A DNA stretch of 64,000 nucleotides. It comes from Thermus composti. GTDB lineage: Bacteria; Deinococcota; Deinococci; Deinococcales; Thermaceae. Position numbers and translations under genes: made by a program. The stretch is taken from NCBI RefSeq assembly GCF_014647535.1, contig NZ_BMPJ01000009.1:1-64000 (forward strand). Direction: 5' to 3'. Shown piece after piece: positions 37,288-49,038 of this stretch. Under the pieces are notes generated by a model. That model was given only the letters and a program-made list of their open reading frames with translations, was not told the DNA's origin and did not search any database. Within the stretch, counting starts at the first letter, position 1; each line of letters begins with the position of its first letter.

Positions 37288-37911
37288 ATGCGGCTTGAGC
37301 GCGTCCTGGAAGAGGCCCGGACCAAGGGCTACCCCATAGAGGACAACGGCCTCGGCAACCTCTGGGTGGTCCTCCCTAGGGAGCGTTTCAAGGAGGAGAT
37401 GGCCCACTACAAGGCCATGGGCTTCAACTACCTGGCGGACATCGTGGGCCTGGACTACCTGACCTACCCGGAGAAGAAGCCCGAGCGCTTCGCCGTGGTC
37501 TACGAGCTGGTCTCCCTCCCGGGGTGGAAGGACGGGGACGGGAGCCGCTTCTTCGTAAGGGTCTATGTGCCCGAGAAGGACCCCAGGCTCCCCACGGTGA
37601 CCGACCTTTGGGGAAGCGCCAACTTCCTGGAAAGGGAGGTCTACGACCTCTTCGGCATCGTCTTTGAAGGCCACCCCGACCTGCGGAAGATCCTCACCCC
37701 CGAGGACCTCGAGGGCCACCCCTTGCGCAAGGACTACCCCTTGGGCGAGACCCCCACCCTCTTCCGCGAGGGGCGGTACATCATCCCGGCGGAGTTCCGC
37801 GCCGCCCTCACCGGCAAGGACCCCGGCCTCACCCCCTACAAGGGCGGGAGCCGCAAGGGCTACAGGTCCCTTTGGGCCGACCTGAAAAAGGCCCGGGAGG
37901 TTAAAGGATGA
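37288..37911 (+). CDS. nuoC: NADH-quinone oxidoreductase subunit C (Nqo5)
   Basis: 207 aa. Peripheral-arm subunit of the 30-kDa family: [19 protein letters not shown], then the signature [20 protein letters not shown] and KDYPLGE. Separate from nuoD, not fused. Overlaps nuoD by 4 nt. Confidence 0.97.
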   Translation: MRLERVLEEARTKGYPIEDNGLGNLWVVLPRERFKEEMAHYKAMGFNYLADIVGLDYLTYPEKKPERFAVVYELVSLPGWKDGDGSRFFVRVYVPEKDPRLPTVTDLWGSANFLEREVYDLFGIVFEGHPDLRKILTPEDLEGHPLRKDYPLGETPTLFREGRYIIPAEFRAALTGKDPGLTPYKGGSRKGYRSLWADLKKAREVKG

Positions 37912-39137
37912 GGGAAGAATTCCTGGAGGAGATCCCCCTAGACGCCCCCCCGGAGGAGGCCAAGGAGCTCCGCACCGAGGTGATGACCCTAAACGTGGGC
38001 CCCCAGCACCCCTCCACCCACGGGGTGCTCCGCCTCATGGTGACCCTCTCCGGGGAGGAGGTCCTGGAGGTGGTGCCCCACATCGGCTACCTCCACACGG
38101 GCTTTGAGAAGACCATGGAGCACCGCACCTACCTCCAGAACATCACCTACACCCCCCGGATGGACTACCTCCACTCCTTCGCCCACGACCTGGCCTACGC
38201 CCTGGCGGTGGAAAAGCTGGTGGGGGCCGTGGTGCCGCCCCGGGCGGAGACCATTAGGGTCATCCTCAACGAGCTCTCCCGCCTGGCGAGCCACCTGGTC
38301 TTCCTGGGGACGGGGCTTCTGGACCTCGGGGCCTTAACCCCCTTCTTCTACGCCTTCCGCGAGCGGGAGACCATCCTGGACCTCTTTGAGTGGGTCACGG
38401 GCCAGCGCTTCCACCACAACTACATCCGCATCGGCGGGGTGAAGGAGGACCTGCCCGAGGAGTTCGTCCCCGAGCTTAAGAAGTTCCTGGAGGTCATGCC
38501 CCACCGCATTGACGAGTACGAGGCCCTCTTCGCCGAAAGCCCCATCTTCTACGAGAGGGCGAGGGGGGTGGGGGTGATCCCGCCCGAGGTGGCCATCAAC
38601 CTCGGCCTCACCGGAGGGTCCTTGAGGGCGAGCGGGGTCAACTACGACGTGCGCAAGGCCTACCCCTACTCGGGCTACGAGACCTACACCTTTGACGTGC
38701 CCCTAGGGGAGCACGGGGACGTGTTTGACCGGATGCTCATCCGCATCCGGGAGATGCGGGAGTCGGTGAAGATCATCAAGCAGGCCTTGGAGCGCCTGGA
38801 ACCGGGCCCCATCTGCGACCCCAACCCCCAGATCACCCCGCCCCCAAGGCCCCTCCTGGAGACCTCCATGGAGGCGGTCATCTACCACTTCAAGCACTAC
38901 ACCGAGGGCTTCCACCCCCCCAAGGGGGAGGTTTACGTGCCCACGGAGTCGGCCCGGGGGGAGCTCGGCTACTACATCGTCTCCGACGGGGGGAGCATGC
39001 CCTACAGGGTCAAGGTGCGGGCCCCGAGCTTCGTCAACCTGCAAAGCCTCCCCTACGCCTGCAAGGGGGAGCAGGTGCCCGACATGGTGGCCATCATCGC
39101 CAGCCTGGACCCCGTGATGGGGGACGTGGACCGCTAA
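37908..39137 (+). CDS. nuoD: NADH-quinone oxidoreductase subunit D (Nqo4)
   Basis: 409 aa, hydrogenase-like 49-kDa subunit that forms the quinone pocket. [13 protein letters not shown] at the start carries the quinone-site His; [25 protein letters not shown]-type and [19 protein letters not shown] segments follow; the C-terminus is GDVDR. Complete. Confidence 0.97.
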   Translation: MREEFLEEIPLDAPPEEAKELRTEVMTLNVGPQHPSTHGVLRLMVTLSGEEVLEVVPHIGYLHTGFEKTMEHRTYLQNITYTPRMDYLHSFAHDLAYALAVEKLVGAVVPPRAETIRVILNELSRLASHLVFLGTGLLDLGALTPFFYAFRERETILDLFEWVTGQRFHHNYIRIGGVKEDLPEEFVPELKKFLEVMPHRIDEYEALFAESPIFYERARGVGVIPPEVAINLGLTGGSLRASGVNYDVRKAYPYSGYETYTFDVPLGEHGDVFDRMLIRIREMRESVKIIKQALERLEPGPICDPNPQITPPPRPLLETSMEAVIYHFKHYTEGFHPPKGEVYVPTESARGELGYYIVSDGGSMPYRVKVRAPSFVNLQSLPYACKGEQVPDMVAIIASLDPVMGDVDR

Positions 39138-39147
39138 GGGAGGGAAG

Positions 39148-39693
39148 ATGGGGTTCTTTGACGACAAGCAGGACTTTCTGGAAGAGACCTTCGCCAAGTA
39201 CCCGCCGGAAGGGCGCCGCGCCGCCATCATGCCCCTCCTCAGGCGGGTGCAGCAGGAGGAGGGCTGGATCCGGCCCGAGCGGATAGAGGAGATCGCCCGC
39301 CTGGTGGGCACCACCCCCACGGAGGTCATGGGGGTGGCGAGCTTTTACTCCTACTACCAGTTCGTGCCCACGGGGAAGTACCACCTCCAGGTCTGCGCCA
39401 CCCTCTCCTGCAAGCTCGCCGGGGCCGAGGAGCTTTGGGACTACCTCACGGAAACCCTGGGCATCGGCCCCGGGGAGGTGACCCCGGACGGGCTCTTTAG
39501 CGTGCAGAAGGTGGAGTGCTTGGGCTCCTGCCACACCGCCCCCGTGGTCCAGGTGAACGACGAGCCCTACGTGGAGTGCGTGACCCGGGCGAGGCTTGAG
39601 GCCCTTCTTGCGGGCCTTAGGGCGGGGAAGCGGCTTGAGGAGATTGAGCTTCCCGGCAAGTGCGGCCACCACGTGCACGAGGTGGAGGTATGA
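39148..39693 (+). CDS. nuoE: NADH-quinone oxidoreductase subunit E (Nqo2)
   Basis: 181 aa. Binds the N1a [2Fe-2S] cluster off the main electron chain: Cys in [10 protein letters not shown] and CLGSCHTAP. 24-kDa family. A GGGAGGGAAG precedes ATG 39148. The stop overlaps the nuoF ATG. Confidence 0.97.
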   Translation: MGFFDDKQDFLEETFAKYPPEGRRAAIMPLLRRVQQEEGWIRPERIEEIARLVGTTPTEVMGVASFYSYYQFVPTGKYHLQVCATLSCKLAGAEELWDYLTETLGIGPGEVTPDGLFSVQKVECLGSCHTAPVVQVNDEPYVECVTRARLEALLAGLRAGKRLEEIELPGKCGHHVHEVEV

Positions 39694-41006
39694 CGGGCTC
39701 CATCGTCTCCGGACTGGACCCCAGGTTTGAAAGGACCCTCTACGCCCACGTGGGGAAGGAGGGTTCCTGGACCCTGGACTACTACCTCCGGCACGGGGGG
39801 TACGAGACCGCCAAGCGGGTCCTCAAGGAGAAGACCCCGGACGAGGTCATAGAGGAGGTGAAGCGCTCCGGGCTAAGGGGCCGGGGCGGGGCGGGCTTCC
39901 CCACGGGGCTTAAGTGGAGCTTCATGCCCAAGGACGACGGGAAGCAGCACTACCTCATCTGCAACGCCGACGAGTCCGAGCCCGGGAGCTTCAAGGACCG
40001 CTACATCCTCGAGGACGTCCCCCACCTCCTCATTGAGGGGATGATTCTCGCCGGGTACGCCATCCGGGCCACGGTGGGCTACATCTACGTCCGGGGGGAG
40101 TACCGCAGGGCGGCGGACCGGCTGGAGCAGGCCATCAAGGAGGCCCGGGCCCGGGGCTATTTGGGGAAGAACCTCTTCGGCACGGACTTCTCCTTTGACC
40201 TCCACGTCCACCGGGGGGCCGGGGCCTACATCTGCGGGGAGGAGACCGCCCTCATGAACTCCCTGGAGGGCCTTAGGGCCAACCCCCGCCTCAAGCCCCC
40301 CTTCCCCGCCCAGGCGGGGCTATGGGGCAAGCCCACCACCATCAACAACGTGGAGACCCTGGCCTCCGTGGTGCCCATCATGGAGCGGGGGGCCGACTGG
40401 TTCGCCCAGATGGGCACGGAGCAGTCCAAGGGGATGAAGCTCTACCAGATCTCCGGGCCCGTGAAGCGCCCCGGGGTCTACGAGCTTCCCATGGGCACCA
40501 CCTTCCGCGAGCTCATCTACGAGTGGGCGGGAGGGCCCTTGGAGCCCATCCAGGCCCTCATCCCCGGGGGGTCCTCCACCCCGCCCTTGCCCTTCACCGA
40601 GGAAGTCCTGGACACCCCCATGAGCTACGAGCACCTCCAGGCCAAGGGCTCCATGCTGGGGACGGGGGGGGTGATCCTCATCCCCGAGCGGGTGAGCATG
40701 GTGGACGCCATGTGGAACCTCACCCGCTTCTACGCCCACGAGTCCTGCGGCAAGTGCACCCCCTGCCGGGAGGGGGTGGCGGGGTTCATGGTGAACCTCT
40801 TCGCCAAGATCGGCACCGGCCAGGGGGAGGAAAAGGACGTGGAAAACCTCGAGGCCCTCCTTCCCCTCATTGAAGGGCGGAGCTTCTGCCCCCTGGCGGA
40901 CGCGGCGGTGTGGCCGGTGAAGGGTTCCTTGAAGCACTTCAAGGACCAGTACCTGGTCCTGGCGCGGGAGAAGCGGCCCGTGCCCAGGCCTAGCCTCTGG
41001 AGGTGA
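39690..41006 (+). CDS. nuoF: NADH-quinone oxidoreductase subunit F (Nqo1)
   Basis: 438 aa. Binds NADH and FMN and the N3 [4Fe-4S] cluster. [16 protein letters not shown] and [19 protein letters not shown] form the flavin and nucleotide site; [11 protein letters not shown] plus a later Cys ([10 protein letters not shown]) bind N3. ATG 39690 gives the known N-terminus; the frame is open 30 nt further upstream inside nuoE. Confidence 0.98.
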   Translation: MTGSIVSGLDPRFERTLYAHVGKEGSWTLDYYLRHGGYETAKRVLKEKTPDEVIEEVKRSGLRGRGGAGFPTGLKWSFMPKDDGKQHYLICNADESEPGSFKDRYILEDVPHLLIEGMILAGYAIRATVGYIYVRGEYRRAADRLEQAIKEARARGYLGKNLFGTDFSFDLHVHRGAGAYICGEETALMNSLEGLRANPRLKPPFPAQAGLWGKPTTINNVETLASVVPIMERGADWFAQMGTEQSKGMKLYQISGPVKRPGVYELPMGTTFRELIYEWAGGPLEPIQALIPGGSSTPPLPFTEEVLDTPMSYEHLQAKGSMLGTGGVILIPERVSMVDAMWNLTRFYAHESCGKCTPCREGVAGFMVNLFAKIGTGQGEEKDVENLEALLPLIEGRSFCPLADAAVWPVKGSLKHFKDQYLVLAREKRPVPRPSLWR

Positions 41007-41007
41007 G

Positions 41008-43359
41008 ATGGTCCGGGTTAAGGTGAACGACCGCATCGTGGAGGTGCCCCCGGGGACGAGCGTCATGGACGCCGTCTTCCACGCGGGGTACGACGTGCCC
41101 CTTTTCTGCTCGGAAAAGCACCTCTCCCCCATCGGGGCCTGCCGCATGTGCCTGGTGCGGGTGGGCCTCCCCAAGAAGGGCCCCGACGGGAAGCCGGTCT
41201 TGAACGAGAAAGGGGAGCCCGAGATCCAGTGGCAGCCCAAGCTTGCGGCAAGCTGCGTGACGGCGGTGGCGGACGGGATGGTGGTGGACACCCTCTCCGA
41301 CGTGGTGCGGGAAGCCCAGGCGGGGATGGTGGAGTTCACCCTCCTCAACCACCCCTTAGACTGCCCCACCTGCGACAAGGGTGGGGCCTGCGAGCTCCAG
41401 GACCGCACCGTGGAGTACGGGCTTTACGAGAAGTACTACCAGAAAGATCCCCTGGAGCTTCCCGTCTACACCCGCTTTGAGTTCACCCGCCGCCACGTGG
41501 ACAAGCACCACCCCCTCTCCCCCTTCGTGATCCTGGACCGGGAGCGGTGCATCCACTGCAAGCGGTGCGTGCGCTACTTTGAGGAGGTCCCCGGGGACGA
41601 GGTTTTGGACTTCATTGAGCGGGGGGTGCACACCTTCATCGGCACCCTGGACTTCGGCCTCCCCTCGGGCTTCTCCGGGAACATCACGGACATCTGCCCC
41701 GTGGGGGCCCTCCTGGACCTCACCGCCCGCTTCCGGGCCCGGAACTGGGAGATGGAGGAGACCCCCACCGCCTGCGCCCTCTGCCCCGTGGGGTGCGGGA
41801 TCACCGCCGATACCCGTAGCGGCGAGCTCCTCAGGATCCGGGCCCGGGAGGTGCCCGAGGTCAACGAGATCTGGATCTGCGACGCGGGTCGCTTCGGGCA
41901 CGAGTGGGCGGACCAGGACCGCCTCAAGACCCCCCTGGTGCGGAAAGAGGGAAGGCTCGTGAAGGCCACCTGGGAGGAGGCCTTCCTGGCCCTTAAGGAG
42001 GGGCTTAAGGAGGCGAGGGGCGAGGAGGTGGGGCTTTACCTGGCCCACGACGCCACCCTCGAGGAGGGCCTTTTGGCCTCGGAGCTCGCCCAGGCCCTGA
42101 AGACCCCCCACCTGGACTTCCAGGGCCGCACCGCCGCCCCCGCAAGCCTCTTCCCCGCCGCCTCCCTGGAGGACCTCCTCCAGGCGGACTTCGCCCTCGT
42201 CCTCGGCGACCCCACGGAGGAGGCCCCCATCCTCCACCTCCGCCTAAGCGAGTTCGTGCGGGACCTCAAGCCCCCCCCGCGCTTCGCCCACGGCACCCCC
42301 TTCGCCGACCTGCAGATCAAGGAGAGGATGCCCCGCCGCACCGACAAGATGGCCCTTTTCGCCCCCTACCGCGCCCCCCTCATGAAGTGGGCCGCCATCC
42401 ACGAGGTGCACAAGCCGGGGGAGGAGCGGGAGATCCTCCTCGCCCTCCTTGGAGACAAGGAAGGAAGCGAGGCGGTGCGAAGGGCCAAGGAGGCCTGGGA
42501 GAAAGCCAAGAACCCGGTCCTCATCCTCGGGGCCGGCGTCCTCCAGGACACCGTGGCGGCGGAAAGGGCCCGCCTCCTCGCCGAGGGCAAAGGGGCCAAG
42601 GTCCTGGCCATGACCCCGGCGGCCAACGCCCGGGGCCTCGAGGCCATGGGGGTCCTGCCCGGGGCGAAGGGAGCCGCCTGGGACGAGCCCGGGGCCCTTT
42701 ACGCCTACTACGGCTTCGTGCCCCCGGAGGAGGCCCTTAAGGGCAAGCGCTTCGTGGTCATGCACCTAAGCCACCTCCACCCCTTGGCGGAGCGCTACGC
42801 CCACGTGGTCCTCCCCGCCCCCACCTTCTACGAGAAGCGGGGGCACCTCGTGAACCTGGAAGGCCGGGTCCTCCCCCTCAACCCCGCCCCCATAGAAAAC
42901 GGGGAGGCCGAAGGGGCCCTCCAGGTCCTGGCCCTCCTCGCCGAGGCCCTAGGGGTCAAGCCCCCCTTCCGGCTCCACCTCGAGGCGCAGAAGGCCCTGA
43001 AGGCCAGGAAGGTCCCGGAGGCCATGGGCCGCTTCGCCTTCCGCCTCAAGGAGCTGAGGCCCAAGGAGCGGGCGGGCGCCTTCTACCTCCGGCCCACCAT
43101 GTGGAAGGCCCACCAGGCGGTGGGCAAGGCCCAAGAGGCGGCCCGGGCGGAGCTTTGGGCCCATCCGGAGACGGCCCAGGCCGAGGCCCTGCCCGAGGGG
43201 GCCCAGGTGGCCGTGGAAACCCCCTTCGGCCGGGTGGAGGCCCGGGTGGTCCACCGGGAGGACGTGCCCAAAGGCCACCTTTACCTCTCGGCCCTAGGGC
43301 CCGCGGCGGGCCTTCGGGTGGAGGGGCGCGTCCTGGTGCCTGCGGGAGGTGAAGCGTGA
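41008..43359 (+). CDS. nuoG: NADH-quinone oxidoreductase subunit G (Nqo3)
   Basis: 783 aa, 75-kDa subunit. N1b [2Fe-2S] site ([15 protein letters not shown]), the His-ligated N5 region ([20 protein letters not shown]), N4 ([11 protein letters not shown] ... DICPVG) and a molybdopterin-oxidoreductase-like C-terminal domain. The extra N7 cluster ligands known from Thermus and E. coli are present (CALCPVGCG and the Cys of [10 protein letters not shown]). Confidence 0.97.
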   Translation: MVRVKVNDRIVEVPPGTSVMDAVFHAGYDVPLFCSEKHLSPIGACRMCLVRVGLPKKGPDGKPVLNEKGEPEIQWQPKLAASCVTAVADGMVVDTLSDVVREAQAGMVEFTLLNHPLDCPTCDKGGACELQDRTVEYGLYEKYYQKDPLELPVYTRFEFTRRHVDKHHPLSPFVILDRERCIHCKRCVRYFEEVPGDEVLDFIERGVHTFIGTLDFGLPSGFSGNITDICPVGALLDLTARFRARNWEMEETPTACALCPVGCGITADTRSGELLRIRAREVPEVNEIWICDAGRFGHEWADQDRLKTPLVRKEGRLVKATWEEAFLALKEGLKEARGEEVGLYLAHDATLEEGLLASELAQALKTPHLDFQGRTAAPASLFPAASLEDLLQADFALVLGDPTEEAPILHLRLSEFVRDLKPPPRFAHGTPFADLQIKERMPRRTDKMALFAPYRAPLMKWAAIHEVHKPGEEREILLALLGDKEGSEAVRRAKEAWEKAKNPVLILGAGVLQDTVAAERARLLAEGKGAKVLAMTPAANARGLEAMGVLPGAKGAAWDEPGALYAYYGFVPPEEALKGKRFVVMHLSHLHPLAERYAHVVLPAPTFYEKRGHLVNLEGRVLPLNPAPIENGEAEGALQVLALLAEALGVKPPFRLHLEAQKALKARKVPEAMGRFAFRLKELRPKERAGAFYLRPTMWKAHQAVGKAQEAARAELWAHPETAQAEALPEGAQVAVETPFGRVEARVVHREDVPKGHLYLSALGPAAGLRVEGRVLVPAGGEA

Positions 43360-44453
43360 ACTGGTCCTACCCCGTAGACCCCTACTGGATGGTGGCCCTG
43401 AAGGCCCTCTTGGTGGTGGTGGGCCTCCTCACCGCCTTCGCCTTCATGACCCTCATTGAAAGGAGGCTCCTCGCCCGCTTCCAGGTGCGCATGGGGCCCA
43501 ACCGGGTGGGGCCTTTGGGCCTCCTCCAGCCCCTGGCCGACGCCATCAAGAGCATCTTCAAGGAAGACATCGTGGTGGCCCAGGCGGACCGGCTCCTCTT
43601 CGTCCTCGCCCCCCTCATCTCCGTGGTCTTCGCCCTCCTCGCCTTCGGGCTCATCCCCTTCGGTCCGCCGGGGAGCTTCTTCGGCTACCAGCCTTGGGTG
43701 ATCAACCTGGACCTGGGGGTCCTCTACCTCTTCGCCGTGAGCGAGCTCGCCGTCTACGGGATCTTCCTCTCCGGGTGGGCCTCGGGGAGCAAGTACAGCC
43801 TCCTTGGCTCCCTTCGCTCCTCGGCGAGCCTCATCTCCTACGAGCTCGGCTTGGGCATCGCCCTCCTCGCCCCCGTGCTCCTCGTGGGCAGCCTCAACCT
43901 GAACGATATCGTCAACTGGCAGAAGGAAAACGGCTGGCTCTTCCTCTACGCCTTCCCCGCCTTTTTGGTCTACCTCATCGCCAGCATGGCCGAGGCCGCC
44001 CGCACCCCCTTTGACCTCCCCGAGGCGGAGCAGGAGCTGGTGGGCGGGTACCACACGGAGTACAGCTCCATCAAGTGGGCCCTCTTCCAGATGGCGGAGT
44101 ACATCCACTTCATCACCGCCAGCGCCCTCATCCCCACCCTCTTCCTGGGCGGCTGGACCATGCCCGTCCTCGAGGTCCCCTACCTCTGGATGTTCCTGAA
44201 GATCGCCTTCTTCCTCTTCTTCTTCATCTGGATCCGGGCCACCTGGTTCCGCCTGCGCTACGACCAGATCATGCGCTTCGGCTGGGGCTTCCTCTTCCCG
44301 GTGGCCCTCCTCTGGTTCCTCGTCACCGCCCTCGTGGTGGCCCTGGACCTTCCCAGGACCTACCTCCTCTACCTCTCCGCCCTAAGCTTCCTCGCCCTCT
44401 TGGGCGGGCTCTTCTATAGCCCCAAGCCCGTGCGCAAAGGAGGTGGCGCATGA
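43356..44453 (+). CDS. nuoH: NADH-quinone oxidoreductase subunit H (Nqo8)
   Basis: 365 aa, about nine membrane helices. Connects the quinone cavity to the proton channels. [22 protein letters not shown] near residue 30 and the charged loop [19 protein letters not shown] are diagnostic. GTG start overlapping nuoG; ATGA overlap with nuoI. Confidence 0.97.
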   Translation: MNWSYPVDPYWMVALKALLVVVGLLTAFAFMTLIERRLLARFQVRMGPNRVGPLGLLQPLADAIKSIFKEDIVVAQADRLLFVLAPLISVVFALLAFGLIPFGPPGSFFGYQPWVINLDLGVLYLFAVSELAVYGIFLSGWASGSKYSLLGSLRSSASLISYELGLGIALLAPVLLVGSLNLNDIVNWQKENGWLFLYAFPAFLVYLIASMAEAARTPFDLPEAEQELVGGYHTEYSSIKWALFQMAEYIHFITASALIPTLFLGGWTMPVLEVPYLWMFLKIAFFLFFFIWIRATWFRLRYDQIMRFGWGFLFPVALLWFLVTALVVALDLPRTYLLYLSALSFLALLGGLFYSPKPVRKGGGA

Positions 44454-44998
44454 CCCTGAAGGCCCTGGCCCAAAGCCTCGGCATCACCCTGAAGTACCTC
44501 TTCTCCAAGCCGGTCACCGTCCCCTACCCCGACGCCCCCGTGGCCCTGAAGCCCCGCTTCCACGGGCGGCACGTCCTCACCCGGCACCCCAACGGCCTGG
44601 AGAAGTGCATCGGCTGCTCCCTGTGCGCCGCCGCCTGCCCCGCCTACGCCATCTACGTGGAGCCGGCGGAGAACGATCCGGAAAACCCGGTCTCGGCGGG
44701 GGAGCGCTACGCCAAGGTCTACGAGATCAACATGCTCCGGTGCATCTTCTGCGGCCTCTGCGAGGAGGCCTGCCCCACGGGGGCCATCGTCTTGGGGTAC
44801 GACTTTGAGATGGCGGACTACCAGTACTCCGACCTCATCTACGGCAAGGAGGACATGCTGGTGGACGTGGTGGGCACCAAGCCCCAGCGCCGGGAGGCCA
44901 AGATGACCGGCAAGCCGGTGAAGGTGGGCTACGTGGTCCCCTACGTGCGCCCGGAGCTGGAGGGCTTTAAGGCCCCCACGGAAGGAGGGAAGCGGTGA
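44450..44998 (+). CDS. nuoI: NADH-quinone oxidoreductase subunit I (Nqo9)
   Basis: 182 aa ferredoxin-like subunit with clusters N6a and N6b: [17 protein letters not shown] and [16 protein letters not shown]. It bridges nuoG and nuoB in the electron chain. Overlaps nuoJ by 4 nt. Confidence 0.97.
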   Translation: MTLKALAQSLGITLKYLFSKPVTVPYPDAPVALKPRFHGRHVLTRHPNGLEKCIGCSLCAAACPAYAIYVEPAENDPENPVSAGERYAKVYEINMLRCIFCGLCEEACPTGAIVLGYDFEMADYQYSDLIYGKEDMLVDVVGTKPQRREAKMTGKPVKVGYVVPYVRPELEGFKAPTEGGKR

Positions 44999-45528
44999 GC
45001 CCCTGGGAAGCCTTGGCCCTCCTCCTCCTCCTCGTCACCGGGGTTTTGGTGGTGACCCTAAGGAACGCCATCCACGCCGCCTTGGCCCTCATCGCCAACT
45101 TCCTGGTCTTGGCGGGGGTTTACGTGGCCCTGGACGCCAGGTTCTTGGGCTTTATCCAGATCATCGTCTACGCCGGGGCCATCGTGGTCCTCTTCCTCTT
45201 CGTGATCATGCTCCTCTTCGCCGCCCAGGGGGAGATGGGCTTTGACCCCCTGGTGCGGGCCAAGCCCTTGGCCGCCCTCCTCGCCTTGGGGGTGGCGGGG
45301 GCGCTCTTTTCGGGGCTCTGGGGGCTTAAGCCCGCCTTGGGCCAGGACCTGAAGGGCGGGCTTCCCCAGGCCCTGGGGCCCCTCCTCTACGGGGACTGGC
45401 TTTTTGTCCTCTTGGCGGTGGGCTTCCTCCTCATGGCGGCCACGGTGGTGGCGGTGGCCCTGGTCCAGCCCAGTAGGCCCCTGGACGCCCTCCCCCGGGA
45501 GGAAAAGGAAAAGGAGGTGGTGCGGTGA
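44995..45528 (+). CDS. nuoJ: NADH-quinone oxidoreductase subunit J (Nqo10)
   Basis: 177 aa, five membrane helices. The AFFILIA-type helix appears as [21 protein letters not shown], which carries the conserved Tyr/Gly of the pi-bulge helix. GTG start. Overlaps nuoK by 4 nt. Confidence 0.95.
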   Translation: MSPWEALALLLLLVTGVLVVTLRNAIHAALALIANFLVLAGVYVALDARFLGFIQIIVYAGAIVVLFLFVIMLLFAAQGEMGFDPLVRAKPLAALLALGVAGALFSGLWGLKPALGQDLKGGLPQALGPLLYGDWLFVLLAVGFLLMAATVVAVALVQPSRPLDALPREEKEKEVVR

Positions 45529-45812
45529 GCTACCTCCTCGCCTCCGCCCTCCTCTTCGCCCTCGGGGTCTACGGGGTCCTCACCCGGAGGACCGCCATTT
45601 TGGTCTTCCTCTCCATTGAACTCATGCTGAACGCCGCCAACCTCTCCCTGGTGGGCTTCGCCCGGGCCCACGGGCTTGACGGCCAGGTGGCGGCCCTCAT
45701 GGTCATCGCTATCGCCGCCGCCGAGGTGGCGGTGGGCTTGGGGCTCATCGTGGCCATCTTCCGCCACCGGGAAAGCACCGCGGTGGACGATCTTTCCGAG
45801 CTTCGGGGGTAG
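45525..45812 (+). CDS. nuoK: NADH-quinone oxidoreductase subunit K (Nqo11)
   Basis: 95 aa, three helices. [19 protein letters not shown] and [17 protein letters not shown] each carry a buried Glu of the proton path. GTG start. Confidence 0.96.
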   Translation: MSYLLASALLFALGVYGVLTRRTAILVFLSIELMLNAANLSLVGFARAHGLDGQVAALMVIAIAAAEVAVGLGLIVAIFRHRESTAVDDLSELRG

Positions 45813-45814
45813 CT

Positions 45815-47635
45815 ATGGCGCTCCTTTTGACGATTCTCCTGCCCCTCTTTGGCTTCGCCCTCCTCGGTCTCTTCGGCAAGCGGATGCAAGAACCCCTCCC
45901 CGGGGTCATCGCCTCGGGGCTCGTCCTCGCCTCCTTCCTCCTGGGGGTGGGGCTTCTCCTCTCGGGCGGGGCCCGCTTTGAAACGGAGTGGCTTCCTGGC
46001 ATCCCCTTTAGCCTCCTTCTGGATAACCTCTCTGGCCTCATGCTCATGATCGTCACCGGGGTGGGCTTCCTCATCCACGTCTACGCCATCGGCTACATGG
46101 CGAAGGACCCCGGCTACAGCCGCTTCTTCGCCTACTTCAACCTCTTCATCGCCATGATGCTCACCCTGGTCCTCGCCGACAGCTACCCGGTGATGTTCAT
46201 CGGCTGGGAGGGAGTGGGCCTGGCCAGCTTCCTCCTCATCGGCTTCTGGTACCAAAACGCCCAGTACGCCGACAGCGCCCGCAAGGCCTTCATCGTGAAC
46301 CGCATCGGCGATTTGGGCTTCCTCCTGGGGATGGCCATCCTCTGGGCCCTTTACGGGACGCTTTCCATCTCCGAGCTCAAGGAGGCCCTGGAAGGCCCCC
46401 TGAAAAACCCCTCCCTTCTGGCCCTGGCGGGGCTTCTCCTCTTCCTGGGGGCCGTGGGCAAAAGCGCCCAGATCCCCCTCATGGTCTGGCTCCCCGACGC
46501 CATGGCGGGCCCCACCCCGGTCTCGGCCCTGATCCACGCCGCCACCATGGTGACGGCCGGAGTCTACCTCATCGCCCGGAGCTCCTTCCTCTATAGCGCC
46601 CTGCCCGAGGTCTCCTACACCATCGCCGTCATCGGCCTCCTCACCGCCGCCTACGGGGCCCTTTCCGCCTTCGGCCAGACGGATATCAAGAAAATCGTCG
46701 CCTACTCCACCATCAGCCAGCTGGGGTACATGTTCCTGGCGGCGGGGGTGGGGGCCTACTGGGTGGCCCTCTTCCACGTCCTCACCCACGCCTTCTTCAA
46801 GGCCCTCCTCTTCCTGGCCTCGGGGAGCGTGATCCACGCCCTGGGGGGCGAGCAGGACGTGCGCAAGATGGGGGGGCTATGGCGGCACCTGCCCTACACC
46901 CGCTGGCACGGCCTCATCGGGGCCTTAGCCCTGGGCGGGCTTCCCCTGCTTTCCGGCTTCTGGTCCAAGGACGCCATCCTCACCGCCACCCTCACCTACC
47001 CCTTCGGGGGGGTGGGCTTCTACGTGGGGGCGCTTTTGGTGGCGGTCCTCACCGCCATGTACGCCATGCGCTGGTTCGTCCTGGTCTTCCTGGGGGAGGA
47101 AAGGGGGCACCACCACCCCCACGAGGCCCCGCCCGTGATGCTCTGGCCCAACCACCTCCTGGCCTTGGGCTCGGTCCTCGCGGGATACCTGGCCCTGCCC
47201 CATCCCTTGCCCAACCTCCTGGAACCCTTCCTCAAGCCCGCTTTGGCCGAGGTGGAGGCCCACCACCTCTCCTTGGGGGCCGAGTGGGGACTTATCGGGC
47301 TTTCCGCCCTGGTGGCCCTCCTGGGGCTTTGGGCGGGGTACACCTTCTTCCAACGGAAGGCCTTCCCCGGCTGGTACCTGGCCTTTGAGGCGGCGAGCCG
47401 GGAAAGCTTCTATGTGGACCGGATCTACAACGCCCTGATCGTCAACCCCCTAAAGGCCCTGGCCGAAGCCCTGCTGCAAGGGGACTTCGGGCTTCTTAGG
47501 GGGTACTTTGGGCTTGGCGGGAGCGTGCGGGGCCTGGGGCAGGGCCTCGCCCGCTTGCAGACCGGCTACCTTAGGGTCTACGCCCTCCTCTTCGTGCTGG
47601 GCGTGCTGGTCCTCCTGGGGGTGATGCGGTGGTAG
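45815..47635 (+). CDS. nuoL: NADH-quinone oxidoreductase subunit L (Nqo12)
   Basis: 606 aa antiporter-like subunit with the long C-terminal lateral helix. [17 protein letters not shown] and [24 protein letters not shown] are the conserved proton-channel segments. It overlaps nuoM by 7 nt. Confidence 0.97.
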   Translation: MALLLTILLPLFGFALLGLFGKRMQEPLPGVIASGLVLASFLLGVGLLLSGGARFETEWLPGIPFSLLLDNLSGLMLMIVTGVGFLIHVYAIGYMAKDPGYSRFFAYFNLFIAMMLTLVLADSYPVMFIGWEGVGLASFLLIGFWYQNAQYADSARKAFIVNRIGDLGFLLGMAILWALYGTLSISELKEALEGPLKNPSLLALAGLLLFLGAVGKSAQIPLMVWLPDAMAGPTPVSALIHAATMVTAGVYLIARSSFLYSALPEVSYTIAVIGLLTAAYGALSAFGQTDIKKIVAYSTISQLGYMFLAAGVGAYWVALFHVLTHAFFKALLFLASGSVIHALGGEQDVRKMGGLWRHLPYTRWHGLIGALALGGLPLLSGFWSKDAILTATLTYPFGGVGFYVGALLVAVLTAMYAMRWFVLVFLGEERGHHHPHEAPPVMLWPNHLLALGSVLAGYLALPHPLPNLLEPFLKPALAEVEAHHLSLGAEWGLIGLSALVALLGLWAGYTFFQRKAFPGWYLAFEAASRESFYVDRIYNALIVNPLKALAEALLQGDFGLLRGYFGLGGSVRGLGQGLARLQTGYLRVYALLFVLGVLVLLGVMRW

Positions 47636-49038
47636 TCCTGGCCATCCTCCTACCCGTTCTCTTTGGCGCCCTTTTGCTTTTGGGCGCCCCAAGAAGCCTG
47701 GGGGTCTTTGGGGCCTTGGCCTCCTTCCTCCTGAACCTGGGGCTTTTCCTGGCCCAAAGGGGCGGGGAGGCCTTCGCCTTCCAGGCCCCCCTGTTGCCCC
47801 AGGCGGGGGTCTACTGGGCCTTCGCCCTAGACGGGCTTTCCGCCCTCTTCTTCCTCACGGTGGGCCTCACCGTGCTCTTGGGGGCCCTGGTGGCCCGGGT
47901 GGAGGGGCGCTTCCTGGGCCTCGCCCTCCTCATGGAGGGGCTTCTTTTGGGGCTTTTCGCCGCCCAGGACCTCCTCGTCTTTTACCTCTTCTTTGAAGCG
48001 GCCCTCATCCCCGCCCTCCTCATGCTCCTCTTCTACGGGGGGGAGGGGCGGGTGCGGGCCCTTTACACCCTTCTCCTCTTCACCCTGGCGGGCTCCTTGC
48101 CCATGCTGGCGGCCATCCTGGCGGTGAAGGCCTTAGGGGGTAGCCCCACCTTCCTCCTCCAGGACCTCCTCCAGCACCCCGTGCGGGGGGAGGCCGCCCT
48201 CTGGGTCTTCCTGGGCTTCGCCCTGGCCTTCGCCATCAAAACGCCCCTCTTCCCCCTCCACGCCTGGCTTCCCCCCTTCCACCAGGAGAACCACCCTTCG
48301 GGCCTCGCCGACGCCCTCGGCACCCTCTACAAGGTGGGGGTCTTCGCCTTCTTCCGCTACGCCATCCCCTTAGCCCCCGAGGGCTTCGCCCAGGTTCAGG
48401 GCATTCTCCTCTTCCTCGCCACCCTTTCCGCCCTCTACGGGGCCTGGGTGGCCTTCGCCGCCAAGGACTTCAAGACCCTTCTCGCCTACGCCGGGGTTTC
48501 CCACATGGGGGTGGCGGCCTTGGGGGTCTTCTCGGGGATGACGGAGGGGGCCATGGGGGGGCTTTACCTCCTGGCGGCGAGCGGGGTCTACACCGGGGGG
48601 CTTTTCCTCCTCGCGGGGAGGCTTTACGAGCGGACGGGCACCCTGGAGATCGGGCGCTACCGGGGCCTGGCGCAGAGCGCCCCGGGCCTCGCCGCCCTGG
48701 CCCTCATCCTCTTCCTCGCCATGGTGGGCCTTCCCGGGCTTTCCGGCTTCCCCGGGGAGCTCCTCACCCTCCTTGGGGCCTACAAGGCAAGCCCCTGGCT
48801 TGCCGCCTTGGCCTTCCTCTCCGTCATCGCCTCCGCGGCCTACGCCCTCACCGCCTTCCAGAAGACCTTCTGGGAGGAGGGGGGGTCTGGGGTGAAGGAC
48901 CTCGCGGGGGCGGAGTGGGGCTTCGCCCTGCTTAGCGTCCTCGCCCTCCTCCTCATGGGGGTCTTTCCCGGCTACTTCGCCCGGGGGCTCCATCCCCTGG
49001 CGGAGGCCTTCGTCAAGCTTCTTGGAGGTGGCGCATGA
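47629..49038 (+). CDS. nuoM: NADH-quinone oxidoreductase subunit M (Nqo13)
   Basis: 469 aa antiporter-like subunit. [22 protein letters not shown] carries the key Glu; [20 protein letters not shown] and [13 protein letters not shown] carry the channel Lys/His. GTG start; overlaps nuoN by 4 nt. Confidence 0.97.
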   Translation: MVVLAILLPVLFGALLLLGAPRSLGVFGALASFLLNLGLFLAQRGGEAFAFQAPLLPQAGVYWAFALDGLSALFFLTVGLTVLLGALVARVEGRFLGLALLMEGLLLGLFAAQDLLVFYLFFEAALIPALLMLLFYGGEGRVRALYTLLLFTLAGSLPMLAAILAVKALGGSPTFLLQDLLQHPVRGEAALWVFLGFALAFAIKTPLFPLHAWLPPFHQENHPSGLADALGTLYKVGVFAFFRYAIPLAPEGFAQVQGILLFLATLSALYGAWVAFAAKDFKTLLAYAGVSHMGVAALGVFSGMTEGAMGGLYLLAASGVYTGGLFLLAGRLYERTGTLEIGRYRGLAQSAPGLAALALILFLAMVGLPGLSGFPGELLTLLGAYKASPWLAALAFLSVIASAAYALTAFQKTFWEEGGSGVKDLAGAEWGFALLSVLALLLMGVFPGYFARGLHPLAEAFVKLLGGGA